Source: UM-FILTER-37-12 sp964344965
GTDB taxonomy: Bacteria > Patescibacteriota > Patescibacteriia > Magasanikbacterales > UBA922
Assembly: GCA_964344965.1 (NCBI GenBank)
Contig: CAYFPJ010000005.1
Location: 11,392-75,391, forward strand
Length of the DNA stretch: 64,000 bases
Direction: 5' to 3'
Shown: piece after piece, positions 39,634-47,904 of the stretch
Position numbering within the stretch: position 1 is the first letter of the stretch
Layout of the letters: each line of letters opens with the position of its first letter
Notes under the pieces: model-generated
Seen by the model: only the letters and a program-made list of their open reading frames with translations
What the model was told of the DNA's origin: nothing
Databases searched by the model: none
Program-made: the position numbers and the translations under genes

Positions 39634-41532
39634 ATGATTACTCAATCAAAAAGTCAAGGTAGGAGAACAAGACGTTCTTCTACTCGACAAAAATCTACCC
39701 CCAAACATCCAAAAGTGGGTAGAAACACAGCGGGAAAAAAGATAAGCGCTGGCACCAAAAAAAGAACCACCTCACAAAATGCCAGGCGTCGAGGCTATTC
39801 GTCTAGGCGCACCGGCTCTCATCGCAGCGCCAGAGGACCGCGCAAGAAGTATAGTGCCAAAGCGCCAAAAGGAAAGTTGCGTGTCATACCCATCGGAGGA
39901 TGTGAAGAGGTCGGTCGTAATATGACTATCTATGAATATGATGGTGATATTGTAATTATTGATATGGGGTTGCAGTTCCCAGAAGAAAACATGCCAGGCA
40001 TTGACTTCATCATTCCTAATGTAAAATATTTGGAAGGAAGAGAGAAAGACGTGCGAGGAGTGATCTTCACTCATGGTCATCTAGATCATATTGGTGCTGC
40101 TCCTATCTTGCTCGAAAAGCTTGGTAATCCTCCAATCATTGCCATGCCTTTGACTTTTGCTCTTATCAAGCACAAGCAAGAGGATTATAAAAAAGGCACA
40201 TCCAATAAGTTGAAAGTAGTAACCATCAAGAGCGTCAAGGATAAAGTCTCTCTTGGTAAATTTAAAGTCGGATTTTTTCAAGTGGAACATTCTATCATGG
40301 ACTCGATGGGGATAGTCCTGGAGACACCGGCTGGTTCCATCATCCATCCTGGAGATTGGACTATGGAACGTGACGAAAAGGGAGAGACTCATATCGATTA
40401 CACTCATTTACAAAAAGTACCATCTCCTCGTATCTTGATGCTCGAGAGTCTTGGTTCACTCCATGACAATCGACATGGTACTTATCAGGAGATGTATCAA
40501 AATCTCTACAATATTTTGCAAAATGCTCCGGGCCGCGTAGTGATTGCCACTTTTTCTTCCCAGGTCCAGCGTGTGAAATGGGTGATTGAGGCTGCCAAGC
40601 AACTTGGTAAGAAAGTCGCCCTCGATGGTTATAGCATGAAGATGAATATCAAGATTGCTCAGGAACTTGGGTATGTGAAGATTCCCAAAGGATCTCTGAT
40701 TGACATCCGTAAGATCGATGACTATCCAGAAAATAATGTAGTGGTAGTTTGTACTGGAGCACAAGGTGAAGAGAATGCTGTCCTCAATCGGATTGCTAGC
40801 AAAAGACACAGAACTGTTACGCTTAGAAAAAAAGATACAGTTATTTTTTCCTCTTCTATTATCCCTGGGAACGAACGTACTATCCAGAACTTGAAAGATA
40901 ATATTTATCGTCAATGTGACAATGTCATCCACGGTGACATCATGGATGTCCATATCAGTGGTCACTCTACTAAGCAAGATATCCTTAGTATGATTGACCA
41001 AGTCAAGCCAGATTATTATATCCCAGTCTATGCCAACCATTTCTTTTTGAAGGAAGCCAAGAATCTGGCTGCAAAAAATGGTTTTCCAGAAGACAAAATT
41101 ATTGTTCCTGATAATGGAACAATAATTGATTTTGAAGGACACAACTTTAAAATTGAAGACAAGAAAGCTCCGGCAGGATACGTCTTTGTGGATGGGCTCG
41201 GAGTGACGGATTCACAATTTGTTGTGATCCGCGATCGACAAGTGTTGGCTGAAGATGGGATGGTGGTAGTCATTGCGACTATTCACTCCAAGACTGGTAA
41301 GCTGATCCAAAATCCAGATATTATTTCTCGTGGTTTTGTCTTTTTGAAAGATAATAAAAAACTGATCGAAGACGTTCGTCACAAGGTAAAGAAAATGGTC
41401 ATCGAATCAGATCCTCTCACCTGGGCCGACACCAATCAGATTCGCAATGATATTCGGGATAAAATTGGTCAGTTTGTGTTTAGTAAGACAGAAAAACGCC
41501 CAATGATCCTGCCAGTCGTCATCGAAGTATAA
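39634..41532 (+). CDS. rnj: ribonuclease J
   Basis: A 632-residue metallo-beta-lactamase/beta-CASP RNase with 5' exo- and endonuclease activity. A ~80-residue Arg/Ser/Lys-rich extension precedes the catalytic domain (LRVIPIGGCEEVGRNMTIYE). The metal motif is THGHLDHIG (~148-156); later DSMGIVLETPAGSIIHPGDW, RVVIATFSSQVQRVKWVIE and HISGHSTKQDILSMIDQVKP (beta-CASP). The C-terminal domain ends RPMILPVVIEV. The last eight codons are repeated, with only synonymous changes, at 41586-41609. Confidence 0.95.
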   Translation: MITQSKSQGRRTRRSSTRQKSTPKHPKVGRNTAGKKISAGTKKRTTSQNARRRGYSSRRTGSHRSARGPRKKYSAKAPKGKLRVIPIGGCEEVGRNMTIYEYDGDIVIIDMGLQFPEENMPGIDFIIPNVKYLEGREKDVRGVIFTHGHLDHIGAAPILLEKLGNPPIIAMPLTFALIKHKQEDYKKGTSNKLKVVTIKSVKDKVSLGKFKVGFFQVEHSIMDSMGIVLETPAGSIIHPGDWTMERDEKGETHIDYTHLQKVPSPRILMLESLGSLHDNRHGTYQEMYQNLYNILQNAPGRVVIATFSSQVQRVKWVIEAAKQLGKKVALDGYSMKMNIKIAQELGYVKIPKGSLIDIRKIDDYPENNVVVVCTGAQGEENAVLNRIASKRHRTVTLRKKDTVIFSSSIIPGNERTIQNLKDNIYRQCDNVIHGDIMDVHISGHSTKQDILSMIDQVKPDYYIPVYANHFFLKEAKNLAAKNGFPEDKIIVPDNGTIIDFEGHNFKIEDKKAPAGYVFVDGLGVTDSQFVVIRDRQVLAEDGMVVVIATIHSKTGKLIQNPDIISRGFVFLKDNKKLIEDVRHKVKKMVIESDPLTWADTNQIRNDIRDKIGQFVFSKTEKRPMILPVVIEV

Positions 41533-41609
41533 AGGCCGACTTGTCCTTCGAAGCTGGAGCGCAGCGGAAGCGAAGGAGGGTAGTTTTGCCAGTTGTTATT
41601 GAAGTGTAG
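41533..41609. repeat. 53-bp insert followed by a synonymous copy of the RNase J 3' end
   Basis: Bases 41586-41609 again encode LPVVIEV-stop, differing from 41509-41532 at six positions that leave the protein unchanged. Between the two lies a 53-bp segment with TCCTTCG/CGAAGGA inverted ends. Confidence 0.8.
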
Positions 41610-41649
41610 TTTTCATGTAACATATAACATATAACTTGTAACATTTTGG

Positions 41650-42453
41650 ATGAGCATGATAAGTGATCTACAAAAATTTGATTTGTCAGAGAGTGAAGCT
41701 CGAGTATATCTGGCTTGTCTTGAGCTTGGACCAAGTTCTGTGCAGCAAATTGCTAATAAAGCAAAACTAAACAGGGTGACAGTGTATGGGCTTATCGACT
41801 CACTAATTAAGCAAGGGTTTCTTCGTGAAGAGATGGTTAAGAATAAGAAAAAGATCGCTGCTTATCCGCCGATGAAATTGTACGATGTGGTGACAAGGCG
41901 TGATGATGAGATAAAAAGACAAGTGAGACTTTTGGATAATCTGGTGCCAGAATTGAAAAAGAAAATGAATACTGGGAGTAGTAGCACCAATCTTATTTAT
42001 TATGAAGGGGAAGAGGGGTTGAAAAATTGGGCTAGTGATGCACTGGAGACTAAGGGCGAGCTATTGGAATGGACTAAGATCGAGAGTTTTAGTGAGAGAT
42101 TTGATAGATATCTTCGTGCATATTATTATCCTGAGAAATTTAAACGACAAATCCCAACTAGATTTATTTTTCTTGATACATCAGAAGCCCGCGAGTATTT
42201 TCAAACCAGATATGTAGATGATAAGAAGGCCTCTCCGGCAAAAGCAAGGTTTATTTCCAAGGATTTGTTTGACACACCGGGATTTATGGTAATTTTCAAT
42301 AATAAATATAGTATTGCCTTGCCAGAAGAGATGAGAGCTGTGACTGTGGAGGATCAACTAATTGCTGATGCCCAGAGGAAAATATGGGAATTTGGCTGGC
42401 TTCACGCCAAAGGTGAAATGCAAAACAAAGATTACCCTTCAGATATAAAGTAA
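41650..42453 (+). CDS. TrmB-like winged-helix transcription regulator
   Basis: A 267-residue protein. Residues ~5-75 form the TrmB winged helix (LQKFDLSESEARVYLACLEL, IANKAKLNRVTVYGLIDSLI); ~75-110 form a coiled coil; ~110-250 resemble the TrmB effector-type domain (IYYEGEEGLKNWASDALETK, RFIFLDTSEAREYF, SIALPEEMRAVTVEDQLIAD). TrmB proteins sense sugars in archaea, but in Patescibacteria the ligand is unknown. The HD and PEP-utiliser-like genes lie downstream and may be its targets. Confidence 0.85.
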   Translation: MSMISDLQKFDLSESEARVYLACLELGPSSVQQIANKAKLNRVTVYGLIDSLIKQGFLREEMVKNKKKIAAYPPMKLYDVVTRRDDEIKRQVRLLDNLVPELKKKMNTGSSSTNLIYYEGEEGLKNWASDALETKGELLEWTKIESFSERFDRYLRAYYYPEKFKRQIPTRFIFLDTSEAREYFQTRYVDDKKASPAKARFISKDLFDTPGFMVIFNNKYSIALPEEMRAVTVEDQLIADAQRKIWEFGWLHAKGEMQNKDYPSDIK

Positions 42454-42455
42454 TG

Positions 42456-42591
42456 TTGTCGGAAGTTTACAACATTTGTATACTATAAATTTAGCTAAAT
42501 ATAGTTAAATATCTCACATTTATTATAAATATGTAGACCAGTGGTTAACATTTTTTTGTTTATGTGGGAATATTTATACTATAAACATTAA
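42456..42591. promoter_or_regulatory. AT-rich regulatory gap upstream of the HD gene, with repeated TATACTATAAA and a TGTTGT/ACAACA dyad
   Basis: The gap has TGTTGT-9 nt-ACAACA near 42454-42474 and two TATACTATAAA elements (near 42478 and 42574) that could serve as -10 boxes. No good -35 boxes were found. Repeat R3 follows directly. Confidence 0.35.
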
Positions 42592-42735
42592 ATAAAAGTA
42601 AATTTGGTTTAAGTAAGACTTCATCGGGCCATCCCCGCAGCAAGCTGCGGGGTATTGGCAGAAAATCTTATTTCAACCAATGTTAGTTTTCACTTTTTCG
42701 ATGCAAGCATCGAGGAATAAAACCGCTTAAAGATT
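42592..42735 (-). repeat. 144-bp structured dispersed repeat, copy R3 (reverse orientation)
   Basis: Reverse complement of R1/R2, identical by eye. It ends 7 bp before the ATG of the HD-domain gene, so it would be in the 5' untranslated region of any transcript begun upstream. Confidence 0.97.
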
Positions 42736-42742
42736 TAATCAT

Positions 42743-43339
42743 ATGTCACATACACACAACCCATATTCACATTTTAAGGGAGATGATATCACTCGTTCAG
42801 AAAAGGTTCAGCGAGAAGTGGTCGAGACAATTCTGGCTAGTCAATTGCCAGATGAAGAAAGATCTTGGAGTAAGGTTTTTGAACTGAAGCATAGCTCTTC
42901 TGTAATTCAAATTGGTAGGATATTGGCTGAAAAAAGAGGTCTCAGTATCGAAATAGCAGAAATAATTTGTGCTATGCATGATATATATGTCAATCACAGC
43001 GGCAGAGCAGAGCAGCATGCTCATAAAGGGGTAGCTGTTGGGAAAGAAATACTAGACAAGATTGGTAAGTTTGATGAAAAAGAGACAGAACTAATTTTGC
43101 GTTGTATCAAAAATCATAGTGATAAGCATGTTGTATCTGATGATCCTTACGAAGAGTTGGTAAAGGATGCTGATGTACTAGACTGTTCTATGTATGAGGG
43201 GGCTCATGATGCCTATGTCTATGAAAAATCTTTAGAAATTTGTCAGACATATTTTGCTCGCGTCAAAAAAGTGCGAGAAGAGCTTGGGCTTAAATATGAT
43301 CCACAATGGGATAATTTTGAAATAGCAAAAAGAGATTAG
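42743..43339 (+). CDS. HD-domain phosphohydrolase-like protein
   Basis: A 198-residue protein. ELKHSSSVIQIGRILAEKRG supplies the first His, IICAMHDIYVNHSG the HD pair, CIKNHSDKHV and LVKDADVLDC the remaining metal ligands, giving a full HD metal site. HD proteins hydrolyse nucleotides or (p)ppGpp-like compounds; this one is not assignable to a specific activity. It ends 5 bp before the next gene, indicating an operon. Confidence 0.85.
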   Translation: MSHTHNPYSHFKGDDITRSEKVQREVVETILASQLPDEERSWSKVFELKHSSSVIQIGRILAEKRGLSIEIAEIICAMHDIYVNHSGRAEQHAHKGVAVGKEILDKIGKFDEKETELILRCIKNHSDKHVVSDDPYEELVKDADVLDCSMYEGAHDAYVYEKSLEICQTYFARVKKVREELGLKYDPQWDNFEIAKRD

Positions 43340-43344
43340 GTTGT

Positions 43345-44769
43345 ATGAAAAATTTCACCCTTCCTTTTGATCCAAATAAAAAAATATTTCAATGGGGACC
43401 TGTGCCTGGTAAATTTTTTTATACTTCTGTTTTTTCAGCTGCCAATTATGATGGAGTTGCCAAGCGTTTTCCTGGAGAGATTTGGTCAAAGTCACTTTAT
43501 TTGTTTCGTGACAGTACGATGATATATTTTTGTGATTTAGAAGAGCTGGAGTTGGCTGGAGAGAGCATGTTTGTTCATCATATGCTTTTTCCTAAAAAAA
43601 GAGATGCGCTGCATGAAGAATGGAGCAATATCGTGGTGAAAATGAACGAAATGAGTGATGAAATAAAAACAGAAAATTTGAAGAATTGCGAAGATACTGA
43701 ACTACTGGAATTATGGGAAAAATTTCACAATATTTATATGGAATTTTGGATTGTGGGTATGGTACCAGAACTTGCTAACTATGGATCTATCCAATATTTA
43801 GAAAAAAAACTAAGTAAAGAGATTGGAGCAGGCAGTGACAAGACATCAATTATGGAAGCTCTGAGTGCACCAGAAAAATTGTCATTTTATCAAGAGGAAG
43901 AGGTAGATCTATCAAAAGCAGAAAATATAGAACAACATAAGGACAAATATTTTTGGTTAAAAAATAGTTATAATGGCACCAAAGTATTGGATACTTCATT
44001 TTTTGAAAACAGAAAAAGAGAATTGGATGTAAAAAAGGTCAACACAAGTGTAGAAAGAGTGCTTGGTGCCCTACAAAAAAAAGTTGAAATGCAACGTCAA
44101 TTCAAACTGTCAAAAGAAATTATGGATATTGCTCGCGCTGTGAGCACTGGTATTGAGTGGCAAGATGAACGTAAAAAATATATCTTGACTGCTCTACATA
44201 CTCAGACATTATTTTTGGAGGAAGTATCCAGAAGATTTGGTTATGACCTTGAGGATCTATACAATTGTTGGTATTTTGAAGTAACGGATATTATAAAAGG
44301 TCTAGATCTTCAAGAAAAATTAAAAAAAAGAAAGAACGGGTTTGGTATTGAATATCATGATTATTGCAAAAATTTAAGCGAGAAAGAGATCGGTTATTTT
44401 TGGGATTTTTATGCTAATTTGTGTAAATCTGGAGACGAAGAGGGTCTAGTGAAAGGAACTGTTGTTAGCAAAGGAGAGTCGGTCATCACCACTGGTAGAG
44501 TGAGAATTTTGTTAGATCCTCATGACGTTGGGTCCTTTCAAGAAGGAGAGATATTGATTGCTCCTATGACTAGTCCAGAGTATGTCTTTGCTATGAAAAA
44601 ATCTTCGGCAGTAGTGACAGACGTGGGAGGACTTACATCTCACGCTGCCATTGTCAGTAGAGAGTTGGGGGTACCTTGCGTGGTCGGTACAAGACGTGCC
44701 ACTTCCGTCTTCAAAGATGGTGATTTGGTGGAAGTAAATACAGAAAACTCTACCGTAAAGAAAGTTTGA
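43345..44769 (+). CDS. PEP-utilising-enzyme mobile (phosphohistidine) domain protein without ATP-grasp domain
   Basis: A 474-residue protein. Residues ~370-474 match the swivelling phosphohistidine domain of PEP synthase/PPDK: GTVVSKGESVITTGRVRILL, LIAPMTSPEYVFAMKKSSAV and GGLTSHAAIVSRELGVPCVV, with His433 as the phosphoacceptor. The first ~370 residues are helical, with FWIVGMVPELANYGSIQYLE and LQEKLKKRKNGFGIEYHDYC, and match no catalytic domain I recognise; no ATP-grasp or PEP barrel is seen. It may act with another kinase or as a phosphocarrier. It is preceded by the HD and TrmB-like genes and followed by a terminator. Confidence 0.8.
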   Translation: MKNFTLPFDPNKKIFQWGPVPGKFFYTSVFSAANYDGVAKRFPGEIWSKSLYLFRDSTMIYFCDLEELELAGESMFVHHMLFPKKRDALHEEWSNIVVKMNEMSDEIKTENLKNCEDTELLELWEKFHNIYMEFWIVGMVPELANYGSIQYLEKKLSKEIGAGSDKTSIMEALSAPEKLSFYQEEEVDLSKAENIEQHKDKYFWLKNSYNGTKVLDTSFFENRKRELDVKKVNTSVERVLGALQKKVEMQRQFKLSKEIMDIARAVSTGIEWQDERKKYILTALHTQTLFLEEVSRRFGYDLEDLYNCWYFEVTDIIKGLDLQEKLKKRKNGFGIEYHDYCKNLSEKEIGYFWDFYANLCKSGDEEGLVKGTVVSKGESVITTGRVRILLDPHDVGSFQEGEILIAPMTSPEYVFAMKKSSAVVTDVGGLTSHAAIVSRELGVPCVVGTRRATSVFKDGDLVEVNTENSTVKKV

Positions 44770-44788
44770 AATTAATATATATTCTATT

Positions 44789-44819
44789 ATCCACAGCCAT
44801 ATATTGACTGTGGATTTTT
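44789..44819 (+). terminator. intrinsic terminator after the phosphohistidine-domain gene
   Basis: ATCCACAG pairs with CTGTGGAT, followed by T5AT4. It separates this operon from trpR. Confidence 0.85.
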
Positions 44820-44822
44820 ATT

Positions 44823-44856
44823 TTGATATTGTACTCATGTACTGGTACATAAGTAC
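44823..44856 (+). promoter_or_regulatory. trpR promoter with overlapping four-half-site palindromic operator
   Basis: The segment 44831-44856 consists of GTAC-TCAT-GTAC-TG-GTAC-ATAA-GTAC, a 26-bp near-palindrome of four GTAC tetramers. Outer halves GTACTC/AAGTAC resemble the E. coli trpR operator (GTACTC...GAGTAC). It covers the spacer and -10 of a TTGATA-17-TACATA promoter (44823-44851; the -10 is weak). The predicted start is within ~7 bp of the ATG at 44865. Autorepression by TrpR is the natural reading. Confidence 0.6.
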
Positions 44857-44864
44857 AAATTATT

Positions 44865-45128
44865 ATGACAAATAAAAAATATATTATAGAGCTAGAAGAG
44901 GTGCTAGCTAAAGCAACCGACAGACAAGTGGTAGATAATTTTGTTCGTCTTATACTCACTAGTAATGAGCAAAGTGACATAGCCTTGCGTTGGCAGATTT
45001 TGAAGATGCTCAGTACTGGCATGACCCAGCGTGAGGTGGCTAGTAAGCTTGGTATAAGTATTGCCAAAGTGACTAGAGGAGCCAGGGCTCTACGAGAGCA
45101 TGCCAAGAAATTAAAATTTTTTTTATGA
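44865..45128 (+). CDS. trpR: TrpR/YerC-family transcriptional repressor
   Basis: An 87-residue, all-helical protein. FVRLILTSNEQSDIALRWQI, LKMLSTGMTQREVASKLGIS and KVTRGARALREH match the Trp-repressor superfamily helix-turn-helix. TrpR binds tryptophan and blocks trp promoters; the YerC subgroup is a related alternative. Its place directly before trpE and the operator-like palindrome over its own promoter favour a tryptophan-responsive repressor. At 87 residues it is slightly shorter than E. coli TrpR. Confidence 0.85.
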   Translation: MTNKKYIIELEEVLAKATDRQVVDNFVRLILTSNEQSDIALRWQILKMLSTGMTQREVASKLGISIAKVTRGARALREHAKKLKFFL

Positions 45129-45299
45129 AAATTATAGTCAATCACATCATCAATTATTGGCAGAGCAGAGATTCACTGTTTAGTTCATTGTTTGTGTTGT
45201 GATTTTGTAGATATTAAAGCGCTTTTTGTACTAGACAGGAGTGTTTTTTGTTACCTTGATGATTGTTTATTTTTGATAAGTAAATAATTATCGAGGCAT

Positions 45300-45690
45300 C
45301 AAACCCTGTTTTTCAATTTTAGGCAGCTGGAAAGACTGGCTGCCTCTACACCACAGTGGGGAGAAGAGTGGCGAAGCTTACGGTCAGGGAAGTCCGCAAA
45401 GGCTCTGACGGCAACGTCATGTCCTTTAACGGCACCCTGTGGGGACAAGCCACGGGGCGCTTTGAGTATGTAAGTCACGAGCTTTGCATGAGCAGAGTTC
45501 GTGTTGTGCTTAGCCTCCGCGGGGAGGTGGTAATAGTCATGCTCGACCCGTTCAGCCTTGAGGCGGAAAAGTTGGGTCTTGGCTATCCAATGCCGACGTA
45601 GAGGTCTCATGCACGGAGGGGCACAGCAGTGCTTGACAGGGTCTTTAATGACCCATTTCGAGCTGATAGCCCCTCCCGTGCTCGAACAAT
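45300..45690 (+). ncRNA. GC-rich highly structured RNA candidate between trpR and trpE
   Basis: A ~390-bp island much richer in G+C than its flanks. On the plus strand it shows at least six strong hairpins: GGCAGC/GCTGCC (45322-45344), GACG-GCAA-CGTC with a GNRA loop (~45407-45418), CACGAGCT.../...AGTTCGTG (45476-45503), CCTCC-GCGG-GGAGG (45514-45527), GACCC/GGGTC (~45546-45582), and a 12-13-bp closing stem at 45611-45622/45669-45681 enclosing GGGTC/GACCC. Frames on both strands lack any family resemblance. It does not show tmRNA, RNase P, SRP or T-box signatures. It could be a stand-alone RNA or a trp leader; strand is inferred from context only. Confidence 0.6.
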
Positions 45691-45699
45691 TTTGGATTC

Positions 45700-45728
45700 T
45701 TGTATATTTTTTAAATATTATATATAAA
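45700..45728 (+). promoter_or_regulatory. possible trpE promoter
   Basis: TTGTAT (45700-45705), 17-bp spacer, TATAAA (45723-45728), about 130 bp before trpE. No tryptophan-rich leader peptide or terminator was found between it and trpE. Confidence 0.4.
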
Positions 45729-45863
45729 TTGGTGGCAAATAAGTCATAGAAGATTAGGTCTATTTTCTTTGTTTATTACAGATGACCTCAGTGCTATTTT
45801 CTTTTCAAGAATAATTAAATTAAACTCAGGATGACAGTTGAAATATTATTCACATAAGTAGAT

Positions 45864-47222
45864 ATGAGACTACCAGAGATAAAAATTTCCCAAAAAGCAA
45901 ATTATATTCGATTTGCAGTGGATGTAGATTTTTTTGAGTTGTTCAAAAAGGTGCAACGCAGATTTGATACTTGTTTTTTCTTTGAATCACTTGGTGGTGA
46001 AAGTGGGAGCTCACGGTATTCACTTATTGGTTTTGATCCCGAGCATATTATCCGAGCAAGAGGTAATGATTTTATTTTTGATGATGTTGTTTACAATGTG
46101 GTTAATCCTTATGAAACACTTCGAGCCATCACACCTCAAAATGTAATTTCTCGTAGATATAGTGGCGGGCTTATGGGGTATATGAATTATGAAGCAGTCA
46201 ATTACATTGAAAGTAGTTTGTCTTTGGGTGAGCACCCAAATTTTGATCAATTCATGTTTGGAGTTTATACAGATGGACTTTTGCTCGACAAGATGACAGG
46301 TGAGATTTTTTATTTTTATTATGAAAACAACAGACATGAATTATTTTCTGAATTACTTTCTTCACCTTCTGTAGAGTTAGGAGATATTCAGATTGAATTT
46401 CTTGGTGACACAATGACAAAATATGAACATAAGAAGATAGTTGGAAAAACCAAAGAACATATTGAAGCTGGACGAGTATTCCAATGCGAAGTGGGTTATA
46501 AAAGTAAGTACAAAGTTCGAGGTGATACTATGGCAATTTACAAACGCCTTCGACAAGTAAACCCTTCTCCATATATGTATTATCTCCAATTTGGAGAAAA
46601 AAGAATTATTGGGGCTAGTCCAGAGCTGCTTCTAGAAGTGGTAGACAAAGAGATGGCGACCAGACCGCTGGCAGGGACAATCCGTCGTGGAAAAAATACT
46701 GAAGAGGACGTGGCATTGGCCAGAGAGCTACTCAATGACAAAAAAGAAAAAGCAGAACACATGATGCTTGTCGATATGCATCGCAATGATATCGGTCGGG
46801 TGGCTAAATTTGGTACGGTGAAAGTGAGAGATGCAATGGAAATCAGAAAATTCAGCCATGTCCAGCATATTGAGAGCAGTATCGTGGGAATCTTAGAGAG
46901 AGGAGAAGATATGTTTTCGGCTCTTGCTAGTTTGCTCCCTGGCGGAGTATTGTCCGGGGCTCCAAAGATTGAAGCCATAAAAATTATTGATGAGAATGAA
47001 ACTGAAGCCCGTGGGCCATATGGTGGTGCGCTTGGATATTTTGGATTCAATGGAGATTGTACTTTTGCTATTCCGATTCGCTCTCTTTTTCTTTCTGGTG
47101 AAAATGGCTATGCTCAGACATGCAGTGGCATTGTTCTTGATTCAAAACCAGAAAAAGAATTTGAAGAAATAGAAAGAAAGCTGGCTGCCATGAAGATGAC
47201 GCTTGAGACGTGTGCCAAATAA
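45864..47222 (+). CDS. trpE: anthranilate synthase component I
   Basis: Converts chorismate to anthranilate with TrpG-supplied ammonia. 452 residues. FFFESLGGESGSSRYSLIGF is the tryptophan feedback-site region (usual LLES...ARYS); the catalytic core has FQCEVGYKSKY, NPSPYMYYLQFG, TRPLAGTIRRG, MLVDMHRNDIGRV (most homologues have DLARND) and LPGGVLSGAPKIEA. It is followed by trpG after one base. It is the first of seven trp genes covering the whole pathway. Confidence 0.95.
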   Translation: MRLPEIKISQKANYIRFAVDVDFFELFKKVQRRFDTCFFFESLGGESGSSRYSLIGFDPEHIIRARGNDFIFDDVVYNVVNPYETLRAITPQNVISRRYSGGLMGYMNYEAVNYIESSLSLGEHPNFDQFMFGVYTDGLLLDKMTGEIFYFYYENNRHELFSELLSSPSVELGDIQIEFLGDTMTKYEHKKIVGKTKEHIEAGRVFQCEVGYKSKYKVRGDTMAIYKRLRQVNPSPYMYYLQFGEKRIIGASPELLLEVVDKEMATRPLAGTIRRGKNTEEDVALARELLNDKKEKAEHMMLVDMHRNDIGRVAKFGTVKVRDAMEIRKFSHVQHIESSIVGILERGEDMFSALASLLPGGVLSGAPKIEAIKIIDENETEARGPYGGALGYFGFNGDCTFAIPIRSLFLSGENGYAQTCSGIVLDSKPEKEFEEIERKLAAMKMTLETCAK

Positions 47223-47223
47223 T

Positions 47224-47868
47224 ATGAAAGTATTAATCTTAGACAATTACGATTCATTTACTTTCAATCTTTATCAAATGATTGGGAATATTTTTGATCA
47301 TGTTGGTGAACAGTCCACTATTGATGTCGTGCGCAATGATAAAATTACGATCGGCGAAATAAAAAAGAGAAAATATGATCGCATCATCATTTCTCCTGGT
47401 CCTGGGGACCCGAGTGATCCGGCCTACTTTGGAATTTGTGGAGAAGTGATCCGAGAGCTAGGCTCTTCAATTCCAATCTTCGGAGTGTGTCTAGGAATGC
47501 AAGGCATTGCCAATGAGTTTGGCGGGAAAATAATTCGGGCCCAGAATAAAATGCATGGTAAAATTAGTGAGATTGAGCATGATGGAAAAGGAATTTTCAG
47601 CAGTCTGCCTCAAAAACTAGAAGTGATGCGTTATCATTCTCTAATTGTTGACCCGGATACTATCCCAGATTGTCTAGAAATTAGTGCTCACGCCATAGAT
47701 GAGCAAAAAGAAATAATGGGATTGCGACACAAAGAATATCCAATACTGGGCGTGCAGTTTCATCCTGAGTCATTTGTGACTGAAGCGGGAGAGAGCATGT
47801 TGAAGAATTTTTTAAACACAGATTTCGCAGATTTTTTAAAGGATTACACAGAACAGGGATTACACTAA
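47224..47868 (+). CDS. trpG: anthranilate synthase component II, glutamine amidotransferase
   Basis: A class I amidotransferase: ILDNYDSFTFNLYQ, RIIISPGPGDPSD, catalytic Cys in FGVCLGMQGIANEFGG, and VQFHPESFVTE with the His-Glu pair. The start at 47224 follows the trpE stop by one base; an earlier in-frame ATG (47203) would only add a non-homologous tail. The last ~16 residues (TDFADFLKDYTEQGLH) are encoded by a CAGATT/ACACAG word repeat and extend past the usual end. Confidence 0.95.
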   Translation: MKVLILDNYDSFTFNLYQMIGNIFDHVGEQSTIDVVRNDKITIGEIKKRKYDRIIISPGPGDPSDPAYFGICGEVIRELGSSIPIFGVCLGMQGIANEFGGKIIRAQNKMHGKISEIEHDGKGIFSSLPQKLEVMRYHSLIVDPDTIPDCLEISAHAIDEQKEIMGLRHKEYPILGVQFHPESFVTEAGESMLKNFLNTDFADFLKDYTEQGLH

Positions 47869-47904
47869 TCAATTTTGGATTAAATAGATAATTTTAGGAA
47901 AAAT

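Noticed and set aside
45299..45610. 103-codon minus-strand and 81-codon plus-strand frames inside the structured RNA region
   Set aside because: Both are made of the GC-rich helices, match no protein family I know, and overlap each other; RNA structure explains the region better.
45300..45690. Assignment of the structured RNA to tmRNA, RNase P RNA, SRP RNA or T-box
   Set aside because: No tRNA-like ends with CCA and tag frame, no paired CR-I/CR-V RNase P blocks (only a loose GGGAAGTCC), no SRP core and no T-box consensus could be found.
45728..45863. Tryptophan leader peptide before trpE (two adjacent TGG codons at 45730-45735)
   Set aside because: There is no start codon in that frame after the stop upstream, the codons overlap the predicted -10 region, and there are no alternative hairpins or terminator before trpE.
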